In this document: positions 7,342 through 16,325 of the stretch, piece by piece
Position numbering within the stretch: position 1 is the first letter of the stretch
How the letters are laid out: each line of letters starts with the position of its first letter
Assembly: GCA_023443625.1 (NCBI GenBank)
Contig: JAEZTQ010000013.1
Coordinates: 1-35,390, forward strand
Length of the DNA stretch: 35,390 nucleotides
Source of the DNA: Bacillota bacterium
GTDB lineage: Bacteria; Bacillota_A; Clostridia; Lachnospirales; Lachnospiraceae
Direction of reading: 5' to 3'
Notes under the pieces: generated by a model
What the model was told of the DNA's origin: nothing
Database searches by the model: none
Seen by the model: the letters and a program-made list of their open reading frames with translations, nothing else
Position numbers and translations under genes: made by a program

Positions 7342-8175
7342 TTATATATTTGATACTTTCTTTTTAACAGGATAATAAATTTCAGTTATAAGTTCACTTT
7401 CATTTGAAACATGTGTGGGATCAGTTGTATATACTTCATATAGGGCGTTATTAGATTCATAACCTTCATTTTCTGCCCATTCCCGCTGTTTTGTGTATAC
7501 AGAAGATAGGTTAGAATAAGAGCCATATAGAACTGTTTTTAAGCATAGGCCTGGGTAAAAATCTCTTGTACCTGTAACATACTCTTTTACGGGTATAGCA
7601 AATTCAGTATCTAAACCAAAGGAACTAAATTCATCCTTGTGAAAAAGTACCATTGGTGGAGCAAGTATAGTTAAATTTTTGTCTTGAATTTTATTAAATA
7701 ATTTACCAAAGGAATTACCATATTCTTCAGCAAATTCGTATTCATGGACCATTTTTCGGATGGATAGAAGACACATCATTGGTACTTCTACAAGTTGAAC
7801 ATCAATGTTTTCCAGGTATGACATAATTGATTTGCCTTGTTTCAGATTTGATATATCCATATTTAATTGGTCTAAAGTTTGTTCAAATTCTTGTACTTGT
7901 TTCCCAATTTCTTTTTGCTTTCTCTTAAGTGCCAAGTAAAGTTTTTCGTCCTGTGCTTCTTCAGATTCAAGTATTGTTTTGATTTCCTCTAAAGAGAAAT
8001 TATATGATTTTAGGCGGTTGATAAATAACATGGTTTCTAATTGATCGATAGAATAATACCTATAACCATTATCAGGATTGATTTTATTGGGTAGAATTAG
8101 CCCTATTTCGGCATAATAACGAAGGGTCTTTGTAGATACCTTACATATATTTGAAAACTCTCCAATAGATAACAT
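7342..8175 (-). CDS. MerR family regulator with GyrI-like effector domain
   Basis: 277 residues. The N-terminal MerR winged helix (1-70) opens MLSIGEFSNICKVSTKTLRYY and has the wing NGYRYYSIDQL. A dimerisation coiled coil follows (about 75-118), then a GyrI-like/BmrR-type small-molecule-binding domain (about 125-270, from VQLVEVPMMCLLSIRK). Such proteins sense amphipathic drugs or metabolites and activate promoters with over-long spacers. AAAGGAGG precedes the ATG. The gene lies downstream of exactly such a promoter (8216-8246), so it probably regulates itself and the serine hydrolase that follows. The effector is unknown. Confidence 0.88.
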   Translation of the reverse strand: MLSIGEFSNICKVSTKTLRYYAEIGLILPNKINPDNGYRYYSIDQLETMLFINRLKSYNFSLEEIKTILESEEAQDEKLYLALKRKQKEIGKQVQEFEQTLDQLNMDISNLKQGKSIMSYLENIDVQLVEVPMMCLLSIRKMVHEYEFAEEYGNSFGKLFNKIQDKNLTILAPPMVLFHKDEFSSFGLDTEFAIPVKEYVTGTRDFYPGLCLKTVLYGSYSNLSSVYTKQREWAENEGYESNNALYEVYTTDPTHVSNESELITEIYYPVKKKVSNI

Positions 8176-8196
8176 AGATTATCCTCCTTTGGTCGT

Positions 8197-8447
8197 ATCC
8201 TATACGCTTACCTATATATTACACCTTTCCCTAAGGGTAAAGTCAATGTGATTATGTCTGCATAATACATAATGAAAGTAACATGATATGAAATCCTATT
8301 CAAGTTTATAGAACCCTAATGATGTGAAAACATTAAAAGCGTATAGGATTAAGGTAGAATTCAGAGGGCGGATGGGAAATACTTTACTTCAATTTTACAA
8401 AACTCATCTTTTTAACTTTACATTAAAGTTTTATGATGGTATAGGAT
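8197..8447. repeat. repeated ATCCTATAC / GTATAGGAT elements
   Basis: A 13-bp perfect inverted repeat (ATCCTATACGCTT at 8197-8209, its complement at 8337-8349), a further GTATAGGAT at 8439-8447, and a near-copy ATCCTATTC at 8293-8301 all lie in the divergent region between merR and the phosphate transporter gene. The last perfect copy ends 6 bp before the -35 box at 8454. They look like binding sites of one regulator; which one is unknown. Confidence 0.5.
8216..8246 (-). promoter_or_regulatory. MerR-type promoter with 19-bp spacer and dyad operator
   Basis: On the minus strand, TTGACT (8241-8246) and TAATAT (8216-8221) are separated by 19 bp (8222-8240). The spacer contains the dyad CCCTTAGGG flanked by TTTA and AAAG. 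A 19-bp spacer with an internal dyad is the hallmark of promoters that MerR proteins untwist to activate. It faces the merR-hydrolase operon, whose start codon is about 40 bp downstream. Confidence 0.8.
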
Positions 8448-8453
8448 GGGTAA

Positions 8454-8483
8454 TTGTGGCCTATATTCTTTTTTTGATATAAT
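8454..8483 (+). promoter_or_regulatory. promoter of the Na+/Pi cotransporter gene
   Basis: TTGTGG (8454-8459) and TATAAT (8478-8483) are 18 bp apart, with the predicted start about 15 bp before the ATG region. GTATAGGAT just upstream (8439-8447) may be an activator or repressor site. Confidence 0.55.
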
Positions 8484-8503
8484 AATACCTTGGAGGAACT
8501 TAA

Positions 8504-10264
8504 ATGACAATCTTTGATGTGTTAACATTAATTGGTGGACTATGCCTATTCTTATTCGGTATGAATGTAATGGGTGACGGCTTGGAAAGAAGAGCTGGTA
8601 ACGGACTGAAATCTATACTTGGAAAGCTTACAAACAGTAAAATAAAAGGTTTTCTTACAGGTCTTGGTGTTACAGCCGTAATTCAGAGTTCTTCAGCTAC
8701 CACAGTAATGGTAGTAGGCTTTGTAAACTCAAAACTTATGACTCTTAAGCAATCTATCGGCGTTATTATGGGTGCTAACATCGGTACAACAGTTACCGCC
8801 TGGATTTTGAGCCTTGGAGGAATTTCAAGCGATAATATCTTTATGAAGCTTTTAAAACCCACATCCTTTACACCTGTCTTGGCTCTTATCGGTACTGGAT
8901 TCTTAATGTTTAGTAAATCCAGTAAGAAAAAGGATGTTGGTACAATACTATTAGGATTTGCAACTTTAATGTTCGGTATGGATACTATGTCCGGTGCTGT
9001 TGCAGGTCTTGCAGATATTCCTGCTTTTCATAATCTTTTCTTAATGTTTAAGAACCCAATTTTAGGTGTACTTGCAGGTGCTATTCTCACTGGTATTATT
9101 CAATCAAGCTCTGCCTCTGTTGGTATTTTACAAGCTCTGTCTGCAACGGGTAAGGTTTCTTACGGTGCGGCTATCCCCATTATTATGGGACAAAATATTG
9201 GAACCTGTGTGACTGCCTTGCTTTCTTCCTTTGGAACGAACAAAAACGCAAAGCGTGCTGCTGTAGTGCATTTATCCTTTAATATAATTGGTACAGTTGT
9301 ATGGCTCACTATCTTTAGCATTGTTTCGGTAGTGTTTAAGCCCGCATTGTTTGATGCACCTGCTTCCTATCTTAGTATTGCGGTAGCACATTCCATATTT
9401 AATATTCTTTGTACAATATTGCTTATGCCCATGTCATCTGTGCTTGAAAAAATCGCCTATAAAATTGTACCTGGAACCATTGAGGAAGGAAAGACAGTGG
9501 AGCTTGATGAGAGACTTTTAGCCACACCTTCAATTGCCCTTGAGCAGTGTAACCAGCTGGTATATAAAATGGCAAGGGAAACTGTTGATTCCTACAAATT
9601 AAGTCTTGCATCCCTACATAAGTATGATGAGTCCATTGCAGAGCAGATTCGCAAAAGGGAAAATGATACTGACCATTACGAAGATGTTTTGGGTTCTTAT
9701 CTTACAAAGATAAGTCGACATCAAATCTCCGAAATGGATAGTGCAAATGTTACCAAATTACTTAGGGTGATTGGTGACTTTGAAAGAATTTCCGACCATA
9801 GTGTTAATATTTTAGAGTCTGTGGAAGAACTTAATTCAAAAGGGATAGAGTTAACGGAAGTTGCTAAGAAGGAACTCAATACCCTTTGCAGTGCTGTATC
9901 GGAGATCTTGACCCTTTCTGCAACTGCTTTTATTGAAAATGACTGTAATATTGCATATGATGTGGAGCCTCTTGAGCAGGTTATTGACGGACTTAAGCTA
10001 ACACTTCGTGATAGCCATATAGTCAGACTGAGAGATGGTGCTTGTACTGTTGAGGCAGGCTTTATTTGGTCAGACCTTCTTACAAACCTAGAAAGAACTT
10101 CCGATCATTGCTCCAATATTGCGGTTTGCGTTATTGATGCCCATGAAAACACTATGAACATTCACGAAACTCTTCGTAGGATTAAAAAGGGCAATGCACA
10201 TTTTGAGGAGAAATTCACACAATATTTCGAAAAATATAGAATCTCATACTCTAAAAATGCTTAA
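8504..10264 (+). CDS. Na+/phosphate cotransporter (NptA/PNaS family) with PhoU-like domain
   Basis: 586 residues. The N-terminal membrane part (about 1-320) has two inverted NptA repeats with the duplicated QSSS motifs at 61-64 (QSSSATT) and 200-203 (QSSSASV) that line the substrate site in type II Na/Pi transporters. The cytoplasmic C-terminus (about 345-575) is a PhoU-like helical domain with two E/D-rich bundles (FERISDHSVNILE and LERTSDHCSNIAV). It is predicted to import phosphate with sodium, the PhoU domain acting in regulation. The start follows TTGGAGGA. It has its own promoter and a hairpin after the stop, and is followed by a PhoB/PhoR-type pair, which supports a role in phosphate homeostasis. 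Confidence 0.9.
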   Translation: MTIFDVLTLIGGLCLFLFGMNVMGDGLERRAGNGLKSILGKLTNSKIKGFLTGLGVTAVIQSSSATTVMVVGFVNSKLMTLKQSIGVIMGANIGTTVTAWILSLGGISSDNIFMKLLKPTSFTPVLALIGTGFLMFSKSSKKKDVGTILLGFATLMFGMDTMSGAVAGLADIPAFHNLFLMFKNPILGVLAGAILTGIIQSSSASVGILQALSATGKVSYGAAIPIIMGQNIGTCVTALLSSFGTNKNAKRAAVVHLSFNIIGTVVWLTIFSIVSVVFKPALFDAPASYLSIAVAHSIFNILCTILLMPMSSVLEKIAYKIVPGTIEEGKTVELDERLLATPSIALEQCNQLVYKMARETVDSYKLSLASLHKYDESIAEQIRKRENDTDHYEDVLGSYLTKISRHQISEMDSANVTKLLRVIGDFERISDHSVNILESVEELNSKGIELTEVAKKELNTLCSAVSEILTLSATAFIENDCNIAYDVEPLEQVIDGLKLTLRDSHIVRLRDGACTVEAGFIWSDLLTNLERTSDHCSNIAVCVIDAHENTMNIHETLRRIKKGNAHFEEKFTQYFEKYRISYSKNA

Positions 10265-10279
10265 ATTTTCAACTATAAA

Positions 10280-10306
10280 AAGCCGTCCGATATTATCGGG
10301 CGGCTT
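10280..10306 (+). terminator. terminator after the Na+/Pi cotransporter gene
   Basis: AAGCCGTCCGATA (10280-10292) pairs with TATCGGGCGGCTT (10294-10306) with one G-T mismatch-type pair; the practical loop is about five bases. Only a short T/A-rich tail follows. Confidence 0.7.
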
Positions 10307-10359
10307 AATACATGTATAGATATTTCATAGATGTTATTTTTCCAGAAATCCTTGTAAAC

Positions 10360-10388
10360 TTGACACTTTACACTTAATATCATACAAT
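10360..10388 (+). promoter_or_regulatory. promoter of the phoB-phoR-like operon
   Basis: A perfect TTGACA (10360-10365) and TACAAT (10383-10388) are separated by 17 bp. Transcription from here gives a leader of about 205 nt before the response-regulator start, containing a small open frame. Confidence 0.65.
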
Positions 10389-10467
10389 AAACTTTCATTC
10401 TGCAATGTTTTCTTGATTAATGAAGTTGTTTCACAAAAGCAGGGTACAATCTAGCAGGAGAATATTT

Positions 10468-10617
10468 ATGTGTGGAGTCAAAGGAAAGCCACGTGTTGTC
10501 TATGCCCTGCAAATGAAGAAGGCAGGCTATCTAACCAGTAGGACTAAGGAGAACTTTGTCTTACGGAATGAAAAATTAACTAAATTAAGGAAGATATATC
10601 ATGATTTGGTGTATTGA
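10468..10617 (+). CDS. possible 49-residue leader protein
   Basis: GCAGGAG at 10454-10460 precedes the ATG at 10468 with ideal spacing. The frame is open for 49 codons (MCGVKGKPRVVYALQ at the start), is strongly basic, and ends 17 bases inside the response-regulator gene. The overlap would allow translational coupling. An in-frame ATG at 10420 has no ribosome binding site and is not preferred. I recognise no family. It may be a real regulatory leader, a small protein or a chance frame. Confidence 0.35.
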   Translation: MCGVKGKPRVVYALQMKKAGYLTSRTKENFVLRNEKLTKLRKIYHDLVY

Positions 10618-11275
10618 AGATGATGCAAGTATTAGAGATATTGAAATATATGCCCTTACCTCTACAGGTATGGAAGCCAAAGGATTTGAGGATGGAAACG
10701 GTGCGTGGGAAGCATTAAAAACCGAAAAGCCGGAGCTTATTCTTTTGGATGTAATGCTTCCTGGCATTGACGGTGTAGAATTATTGAAGAAAATTAAGGA
10801 ATCAGCGGAGTTGTGCCATATTCCCGTTATTATGGCTACTGCGAAAGGAACGGAATATGATAAGGTGAAAAGTCTGGACCTTGGTGCTGATGATTACCTT
10901 GTGAAACCCTTCGGTATGATGGAAATGGTATCCCGTGTAAAAGCAGTGCTTCGCCGCTGTAAACCCAAAGTAGTTAATCATCTTTTACAGGTAAGGGATT
11001 TGACTGTTAATTTGAATGAGCGTGTGGTTACTATCCGCGAGGAGAGAATTGCTTTAACCTTTAAGGAATTTGAACTTTTAAGACTTTTCATTTCTCATCC
11101 AGGTATGGTTTTTACAAGAGATCAGCTTTATAGCGAAATTTGGGGTGAGGATTATATTGGTGAAAGCCGTACTGTTGATATGCATATTAGAACCCTTCGT
11201 GGGAAGCTGGGTGATTATGGTGAATTCATTGAGACAGTTCGCCATGTGGGCTATCGCATGGAGGCAAAAGAATGA
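10601..11275 (+). CDS. OmpR/PhoB-family response regulator
   Basis: 224 residues. The receiver domain (1-115) has acidic pocket Asp7/Asp8, phosphoacceptor Asp50 (LILLDVMLPG), Thr80 and Lys102 (DDYLVKPFG). The C-terminal OmpR-type winged helix (about 125-222) contains LTFKEFELLRLFISHPG, RDQLYSEIWGED, and the recognition segment ESRTVDMHIRTLRGKLG. Length and motifs are normal. It overlaps the kinase gene by 4 bp (ATGA), so the pair is co-translated. Placement behind a Na+/Pi transporter with a PhoU domain suggests phosphate control, but PhoB-like regulators respond to many signals. AGGAAG lies just before the ATG. Confidence 0.88.
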   Translation: MIWCIEDDASIRDIEIYALTSTGMEAKGFEDGNGAWEALKTEKPELILLDVMLPGIDGVELLKKIKESAELCHIPVIMATAKGTEYDKVKSLDLGADDYLVKPFGMMEMVSRVKAVLRRCKPKVVNHLLQVRDLTVNLNERVVTIREERIALTFKEFELLRLFISHPGMVFTRDQLYSEIWGEDYIGESRTVDMHIRTLRGKLGDYGEFIETVRHVGYRMEAKE

Positions 11276-12927
11276 CAAATAAAATATTGCGATCTATTCT
11301 AGGCGTTGCAACGGCAGTATTACTGGCTTCTCTGATTGTAGTTACGGGATTTATAAATAACTATTTTACCGAGATGCAAGTAGTACAGCTAAAGGATGAA
11401 CTATCCCTTGTAGCTACGGCTACGGACAAGTTAGGAATAGAATATCTCAAAAATCTAGATTCCAACCGCTACCGTTTAACCCTTGTATCTAGTGAGGGTA
11501 AGGTACTTTTTGATACAAAGGTTGATGCTAAAATAATGGAAAATCACCTTGATCGAGAGGAAATTAAAGAGGCTTTTGATGATGGTACGGGTGGTAGTGC
11601 AAGACGGTCTTCTACATTAATGGAGAAGACAATATATGAATCGGTAAAATTATCCGATGGTACAGTTCTTCGTATTTCAGTAAGTCAAGCAACGTCAACA
11701 GCCCTTATAATCAGGATGCTACAACCCATTATTGGTATATTGCTCATTGCGTTTGTTTTGTCCGCATTGATTGCTAACAGAATGGCAAAGAAGATTACGG
11801 AACCCTTAAATAAGCTTGACCTAGAACGCCCTCTAGAAAACAATGCCTATGTGGAATTATATCCTCTTCTTAATCGAATTCACGGATTGCATAGAGAGAT
11901 TGATAATAAGCGTCTTGATGTAGAGCATAGAAAAGCTGAATTTGATCAAGTTACTGGAAATATGAAGGAGGGCCTGGTTCTTCTTGATAATAGCTGCCAT
12001 ATTTTAAGCATGAACCCTGCTGCTCAGAAGTTGTTTGGGGTACAGGGGACCTGTACTGGCGAGAACTTTTTAATTATTGACCATAAGCAGGATATGAGTC
12101 CTATTATTGAGGAGGCTCTCCACACCGGTCATAGTGAAATTCGTGCAGATCGTGGTGGACGGAAATATCAATTTGATATAAGTCGCATTCAATCTGGGGA
12201 AAATACAGTGGGTGCAGTTTTACTTGCCTTTGATGTTACGGAGCAAGCTAATGCGGAGCGTGTACGCAGAGAGTTCTCAGCAAATGTATCTCATGAATTG
12301 AAAACCCCACTTCAGTCCATTATTGGTAGTGCTGAGCTTATTGAAAATGGTCTTGTGAAGCAGGAGGATATGTCAAGATTTGTAGGACATATCCGTGGCG
12401 AAGCTGCAAGACTGGTATCCCTTGTTGAAGATATAATTCGTCTTTCTCAGCTGGACGAAGGCGCAGACCTTCCTACTGAGGAGGTTTCACTGTATGCCCT
12501 CACAAATGAGGTTATGTTTACCTTAAAGAATGCTGCTGAAAAGAAAGAGATTATGCTATCTTTAAAGGGTGATAAAGGATATGTAAAGGGTATAAAGCGT
12601 TTGCTTTATGAGGTGGTGTATAACCTTTGCGACAATGCTATAAAGTATAATGTGGAAGGCGGTAGTGTTACTGTTGAGATTAAAGACAATAGAAACGATA
12701 CTGTTCTTATGGTAACCGATACAGGAATAGGTATTCCGCAAGAACACCAATCTCGTGTATTTGAGAGATTTTACAGAGTAGATAAAAGCCACTCTAGAAA
12801 ATCCGGTGGCACCGGACTCGGTCTTTCTATAGTAAAACATGCCGTATTGCAGCACAGTGGAAAAATCCATGTGGAAAGCGATACCAATAAAGGCACAGTA
12901 ATTACAGTGAATTTTCCGAAGAAATAA
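11272..12927 (+). CDS. PhoR-like sensor histidine kinase
   Basis: 551 residues. Transmembrane segments at about 8-29 and 148-168 enclose an extracytoplasmic sensor of roughly 115 residues. A short HAMP-like linker (about 169-215) and a PAS domain (about 222-325, from FDQVTGNMKEGLVLLDNS) follow. The HisKA domain carries phosphoacceptor His341 in FSANVSHELKTPLQSI. The ATPase domain has the N box (YNLCDNAIKYN, 450-460), G1 (DTGIGIP, from 483), the F box (FERFYRVDKSHS) and G2 (GGTGLGLS, 512-519). This is the domain order of Firmicutes PhoR. All catalytic residues are present. It is the last gene of the operon, with a GC-rich hairpin after the stop. Confidence 0.9.
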   Translation: MTNKILRSILGVATAVLLASLIVVTGFINNYFTEMQVVQLKDELSLVATATDKLGIEYLKNLDSNRYRLTLVSSEGKVLFDTKVDAKIMENHLDREEIKEAFDDGTGGSARRSSTLMEKTIYESVKLSDGTVLRISVSQATSTALIIRMLQPIIGILLIAFVLSALIANRMAKKITEPLNKLDLERPLENNAYVELYPLLNRIHGLHREIDNKRLDVEHRKAEFDQVTGNMKEGLVLLDNSCHILSMNPAAQKLFGVQGTCTGENFLIIDHKQDMSPIIEEALHTGHSEIRADRGGRKYQFDISRIQSGENTVGAVLLAFDVTEQANAERVRREFSANVSHELKTPLQSIIGSAELIENGLVKQEDMSRFVGHIRGEAARLVSLVEDIIRLSQLDEGADLPTEEVSLYALTNEVMFTLKNAAEKKEIMLSLKGDKGYVKGIKRLLYEVVYNLCDNAIKYNVEGGSVTVEIKDNRNDTVLMVTDTGIGIPQEHQSRVFERFYRVDKSHSRKSGGTGLGLSIVKHAVLQHSGKIHVESDTNKGTVITVNFPKK

Positions 12928-12948
12928 TTAATAATAGTTTAAAGAAGC

Positions 12949-12979
12949 AGCCCCCAGATCATTTATGACACTGGGGGCT
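12949..12979 (+). terminator. hairpin after the sensor kinase gene
   Basis: AGCCCCCAG (12949-12957) pairs perfectly with CTGGGGGCT (12971-12979) around a 13-base loop. It lacks a T tract, so it may stabilise the 3' end or terminate inefficiently. Confidence 0.55.
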
Positions 12980-13232
12980 ACTCTGCGTGAGAAAGGCATT
13001 AATATCTGGTTCCTAATTAGTACCGGAAGTAACTTGAGCATTTTGGAACTTACTTTCACACAACTGACAGTTATTTTTTTATTTTACTTGAAAACCTACT
13101 TAAAAACATTAGGGGTAGCCTTAGGGGTAGTACTTTTTTAGTGTGGAGAAATAGGGAATATTATGTAGAAATATTGGGAAAATATGATATAATTAAGAAA
13201 AAATAGTTATTTATATTGGGAGGTATAAATAC
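12980..13232. other. non-coding gap before the amidohydrolase gene
   Basis: AT-rich with no convincing gene. It has a short direct repeat (TTAGGGGTAG twice, about 13109-13131) and a TATAAT at 13188-13193 without a clear -35, possibly the amidohydrolase promoter. Confidence 0.35.
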
Positions 13233-14795
13233 ATGAAGATATATGAAGGTACAATCATAACCTGCGATGGAGAAAATACCATAGCTCGTTATTTGGTAGA
13301 AGACAAGGGGAAAATAGTACACATAGGGAATGATATTCCTTCTGAATATGAAGTAGGAGAAAGAATATCCCTTCATAAGAAAGCTTTGATACCGGCATTT
13401 GCTGATACGCATATTCATTTTGCAAGTTTTGCTACCTTTTATGCAGGACTGAATGTTATGGAGGCAAGAAGTAATGTAGAGATATCTTCAATGTTATTAG
13501 AGTTTGTGAAGAAAAAGAAAGATAAGCTTATTATCGCATTTGGAGCATCCCCCTATTCGGTGTGTGAAAGAAAGCTGATTTCTAGGGAAGAGTTAGATGC
13601 GGTCTGTTCTGACCGACCAGTGATGGTGGTGAAATACGATGGACATGCATGCATAATTAACTCTGCCTTATTAACTATGTTGAAGGATAAGATAAAAGGG
13701 TTACGTGGGTATAATGAGGAAACAGGAGAAATGCAACAAGAAGCATTTTTTCAAGTATCAAATTATATGACAAAATCAATTTCCCTGCTTAAATTAGTAT
13801 GGAATATGAAGCAGGCTCTTGATTATATGGCATCCAAGGGAATTGGAATGATACATACAGTCAGCGGAGTTGGATTTATTAAAGATCTTGATGTAGATTT
13901 AGAACGGTGGTTTGGGAGAGGCATAAATAATGGGATGCAACTACGAGTGTTCTTCCAAACATTAAATGTAGAAAATGTTTTAAAAAGAAAGTTGCCTCGA
14001 ATTGGCGGGTGTTTTGCCACAGCACTGGACGGATGTTTTGGCTCTCAGGATGCTGCCATGCTTCAGCCATATGAAGGAATGGATCAAAAGGGTGTTTTGT
14101 ATTACTCGGATGAACAAGTAACCAACTTTTGTAAGAAAGCAAACCGTGCAAATCTGCAGATTGAGTTACATGCCATTGGAGATGCAGCCTTTGACCAGGC
14201 AACAAAAGCGCTCCAAGCGGCATTAGATGATTACCCAAGAGAAGATCATCATCATGGAATAATACATGCTTGTCTTCCAACGAAAGAGGGACTTAAGATT
14301 TGTAAAGAGTATAAGATTCACATACCACTACAGACTTTATTTATTAACTGGAAACAGGAACCAGAGGAGTATCTGGAAGAGATATTAGGGGAGCGAAGTG
14401 AGCGCCTAAACCCCCTTGGGACATTTTTAGAAAATCAAATAAGCTTCAGTTCAGGTTCGGATGCACCATGTACAGCGCCCGATCCATTGCTTTGGATACA
14501 TAATGCTTGCAATCATACCAATAAGAAGCAGGCAATCTCAGTGTATGAGGCATTAAGAATGAGTACCTATCATGGATACGCTGTAACTTTTGATGAAAAG
14601 GAAAGGGGGAGCCTTGAAGTAGGAAAGATCGCAGATATGGTAATTCTGTCAGAGAACCCATATGAGATAGAGAAAGAAAGATTAAAGGAAATAATGGTGC
14701 AACAATTATATTTGTCAGGAAAACCATACAAAAAGGTAAAGACTAATTCTATACTTATATTACTTAGGGGAATGTGTTCCAGAAGAAAGATCTAA
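13233..14795 (+). CDS. amidohydrolase family protein (YtcJ-like)
   Basis: 520 residues of the metal-dependent hydrolase superfamily, closest in layout to YtcJ/Amidohydrolase_3 enzymes. A small N-terminal beta-domain (MKIYEGTIITCDGENTIARY) is followed by the metal motif H60-x-H62 in FADTHIHFASF. Further superfamily features are IELHAIGDAAFDQA (metal or base histidine), the histidine-rich DHHHGIIHAC, the late Asp in SFSSGSDAPC, and the closing ADMVILSENPYEI that returns to the beta-domain. The barrel appears complete. Substrates of this group are varied and cannot be read from sequence. GGGAGG precedes the ATG. The MCP gene follows after 33 bp, so the two may be co-transcribed. Confidence 0.85.
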   Translation: MKIYEGTIITCDGENTIARYLVEDKGKIVHIGNDIPSEYEVGERISLHKKALIPAFADTHIHFASFATFYAGLNVMEARSNVEISSMLLEFVKKKKDKLIIAFGASPYSVCERKLISREELDAVCSDRPVMVVKYDGHACIINSALLTMLKDKIKGLRGYNEETGEMQQEAFFQVSNYMTKSISLLKLVWNMKQALDYMASKGIGMIHTVSGVGFIKDLDVDLERWFGRGINNGMQLRVFFQTLNVENVLKRKLPRIGGCFATALDGCFGSQDAAMLQPYEGMDQKGVLYYSDEQVTNFCKKANRANLQIELHAIGDAAFDQATKALQAALDDYPREDHHHGIIHACLPTKEGLKICKEYKIHIPLQTLFINWKQEPEEYLEEILGERSERLNPLGTFLENQISFSSGSDAPCTAPDPLLWIHNACNHTNKKQAISVYEALRMSTYHGYAVTFDEKERGSLEVGKIADMVILSENPYEIEKERLKEIMVQQLYLSGKPYKKVKTNSILILLRGMCSRRKI

Positions 14796-14828
14796 TTTAA
14801 GAACATATAATTTAAGGGAGAATAAATA

Positions 14829-16325
14829 ATGAAATCATTGGAAAAAGAACAGAGAAAAAGTGCAGCTGTTATGCAGCAAAACAGTGTTACAAGATTTACA
14901 ACCATTGCATTTATAGTACTTAGTTTCTATATTATGGGAACTATTTGTAATACAGTACTGTTTGGTTCAAAGGATATTACCCATGTAATATTAGCAATCC
15001 TTATATTTGTAGTGGGAACTCTAATCAATCTATATGTGTTATTAAAAACAGATAGAGCTTTGATATGCTATACCAGTATGGGGATGTATTTAATATTAGT
15101 TGTCTATTTATTGTTATATGGGCTTAATACCAGTACATATATCTATCTATTTCCTGCATTATTTTTATCAATGATGTATTTTAAACCAAGGTATTCTTTG
15201 GCTGTTGCAATCCTTGTTTCAGTTGTTAATTTAATTGATGTATTCTTACTCTTAAAGGCAGATACGACAACGAAATTTAATTTAGATTCACCCTATGCAG
15301 TGCAGATTTTTGGAATTGTATTATGTAGTGCTTTAACATATACCATAACTAAAATTTCAAAGAAAAATAATGATAATGTGCTTTTAGAAGTGGTTGATGA
15401 AAAGCAAAAACAAGAAGAGTATGCGAAAAACATACTTGCTGTGGCAGAGAAGATTAAAAACTTAATTGATAACAGTGATTCCATCATTAGTGAAATGAAT
15501 ACATCCAACGATGTAATGAATACAGCAGTAAAGGAGATTTTAATAAGCACTTCAAATAATGCAGAGAGCATTATGCATCAGACTGTGATGACACAGAATA
15601 TTCAAGGGATCATTGATGAAACCAATCGAACAGCCAATGATATGACTAAGCTAGCAAGTCAGTCTATAGAGGCAATTAAAGAAGGACTTGAGGCTATTGA
15701 TATTATTAAGAGCAAGTCAGGCTATTTGGAACAGGCCAGTCAGAAGGTATCTCAAGTCATGGAGCATCTAGAAGGGAAGATGGAGGAGGTACAAAAGATT
15801 ACTGATATGATAACCAGTATCACCAACCAAACCAATATGCTAGCCCTAAATGCATCTATTGAAGCAGCCAGGGCTGGGGATAATGGCAAAAGCTTTGGAG
15901 TAGTGGCAGAGGAGATCAGACAGCTTGCACAAGGAACTAGAAAATCAACGGAATCCATTAACACATTGCTTGTTGAATTAACTGAAAATGCAAAAGATGC
16001 AAGATACGCATCAAGCAATGCTATGGCGATTACCTCTGAGGAGACAGGTTTAATCATACAAGCGGAATCGAAGTTTACGAATATCGATCAGGTTATCAAT
16101 CAGCTTACGAATCTAATTGATGAAACATCTAGCAAGGTGACGGACATTAAGCAAGCCAATAATCAGATTGTAGATAGCATAACTCAGTTAGCTGCTATTA
16201 GTGAAGAAGTTAAAGCGAGTTCGGACGAAGCATATGAATTATGTAGTCACAATGCAGAATGTGTTGTGAAGGAGACAAACTTGCTAAAAGAGGTAGATCA
16301 ATTAATTCAAGGCTTTAAATTATAA
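14829..16325 (+). CDS. methyl-accepting chemotaxis protein with multi-pass membrane sensor
   Basis: 498 residues. The N-terminal half (about 22-175) is five or six closely spaced transmembrane helices instead of the usual two helices around a periplasmic sensor. No HAMP domain is evident. The cytoplasmic signalling domain (about 215-498) is a long coiled coil with the conserved hairpin tip [20 protein letters not shown] and [10 protein letters not shown]. This domain controls the CheA kinase and hence the flagellar motor. The membrane-embedded input suggests sensing of membrane state, a hydrophobic ligand or a membrane partner, but nothing in the sequence names a signal. AAGGGAG precedes the ATG. 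Confidence 0.9.
   Translation: MKSLEKEQRKSAAVMQQNSVTRFTTIAFIVLSFYIMGTICNTVLFGSKDITHVILAILIFVVGTLINLYVLLKTDRALICYTSMGMYLILVVYLLLYGLNTSTYIYLFPALFLSMMYFKPRYSLAVAILVSVVNLIDVFLLLKADTTTKFNLDSPYAVQIFGIVLCSALTYTITKISKKNNDNVLLEVVDEKQKQEEYAKNILAVAEKIKNLIDNSDSIISEMNTSNDVMNTAVKEILISTSNNAESIMHQTVMTQNIQGIIDETNRTANDMTKLASQSIEAIKEGLEAIDIIKSKSGYLEQASQKVSQVMEHLEGKMEEVQKITDMITSITNQTNMLALNASIEAARAGDNGKSFGVVAEEIRQLAQGTRKSTESINTLLVELTENAKDARYASSNAMAITSEETGLIIQAESKFTNIDQVINQLTNLIDETSSKVTDIKQANNQIVDSITQLAAISEEVKASSDEAYELCSHNAECVVKETNLLKEVDQLIQGFKL

Noticed and set aside
12949..12979. GC-rich hairpin as part of a riboswitch for the amidohydrolase gene
   Set aside because: It is a simple perfect stem directly after the kinase stop and over 250 bp from the next start, without conserved riboswitch elements.
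13109..13131. TTAGGGGTAG direct repeat as a possible CRISPR or iteron
   Set aside because: Only two copies 13 bp apart with no spacers; more likely a small local duplication.
13879..14280. Minus-strand frame inside the amidohydrolase gene
   Set aside because: It is antisense to a well-conserved catalytic domain and shows no protein features of its own.
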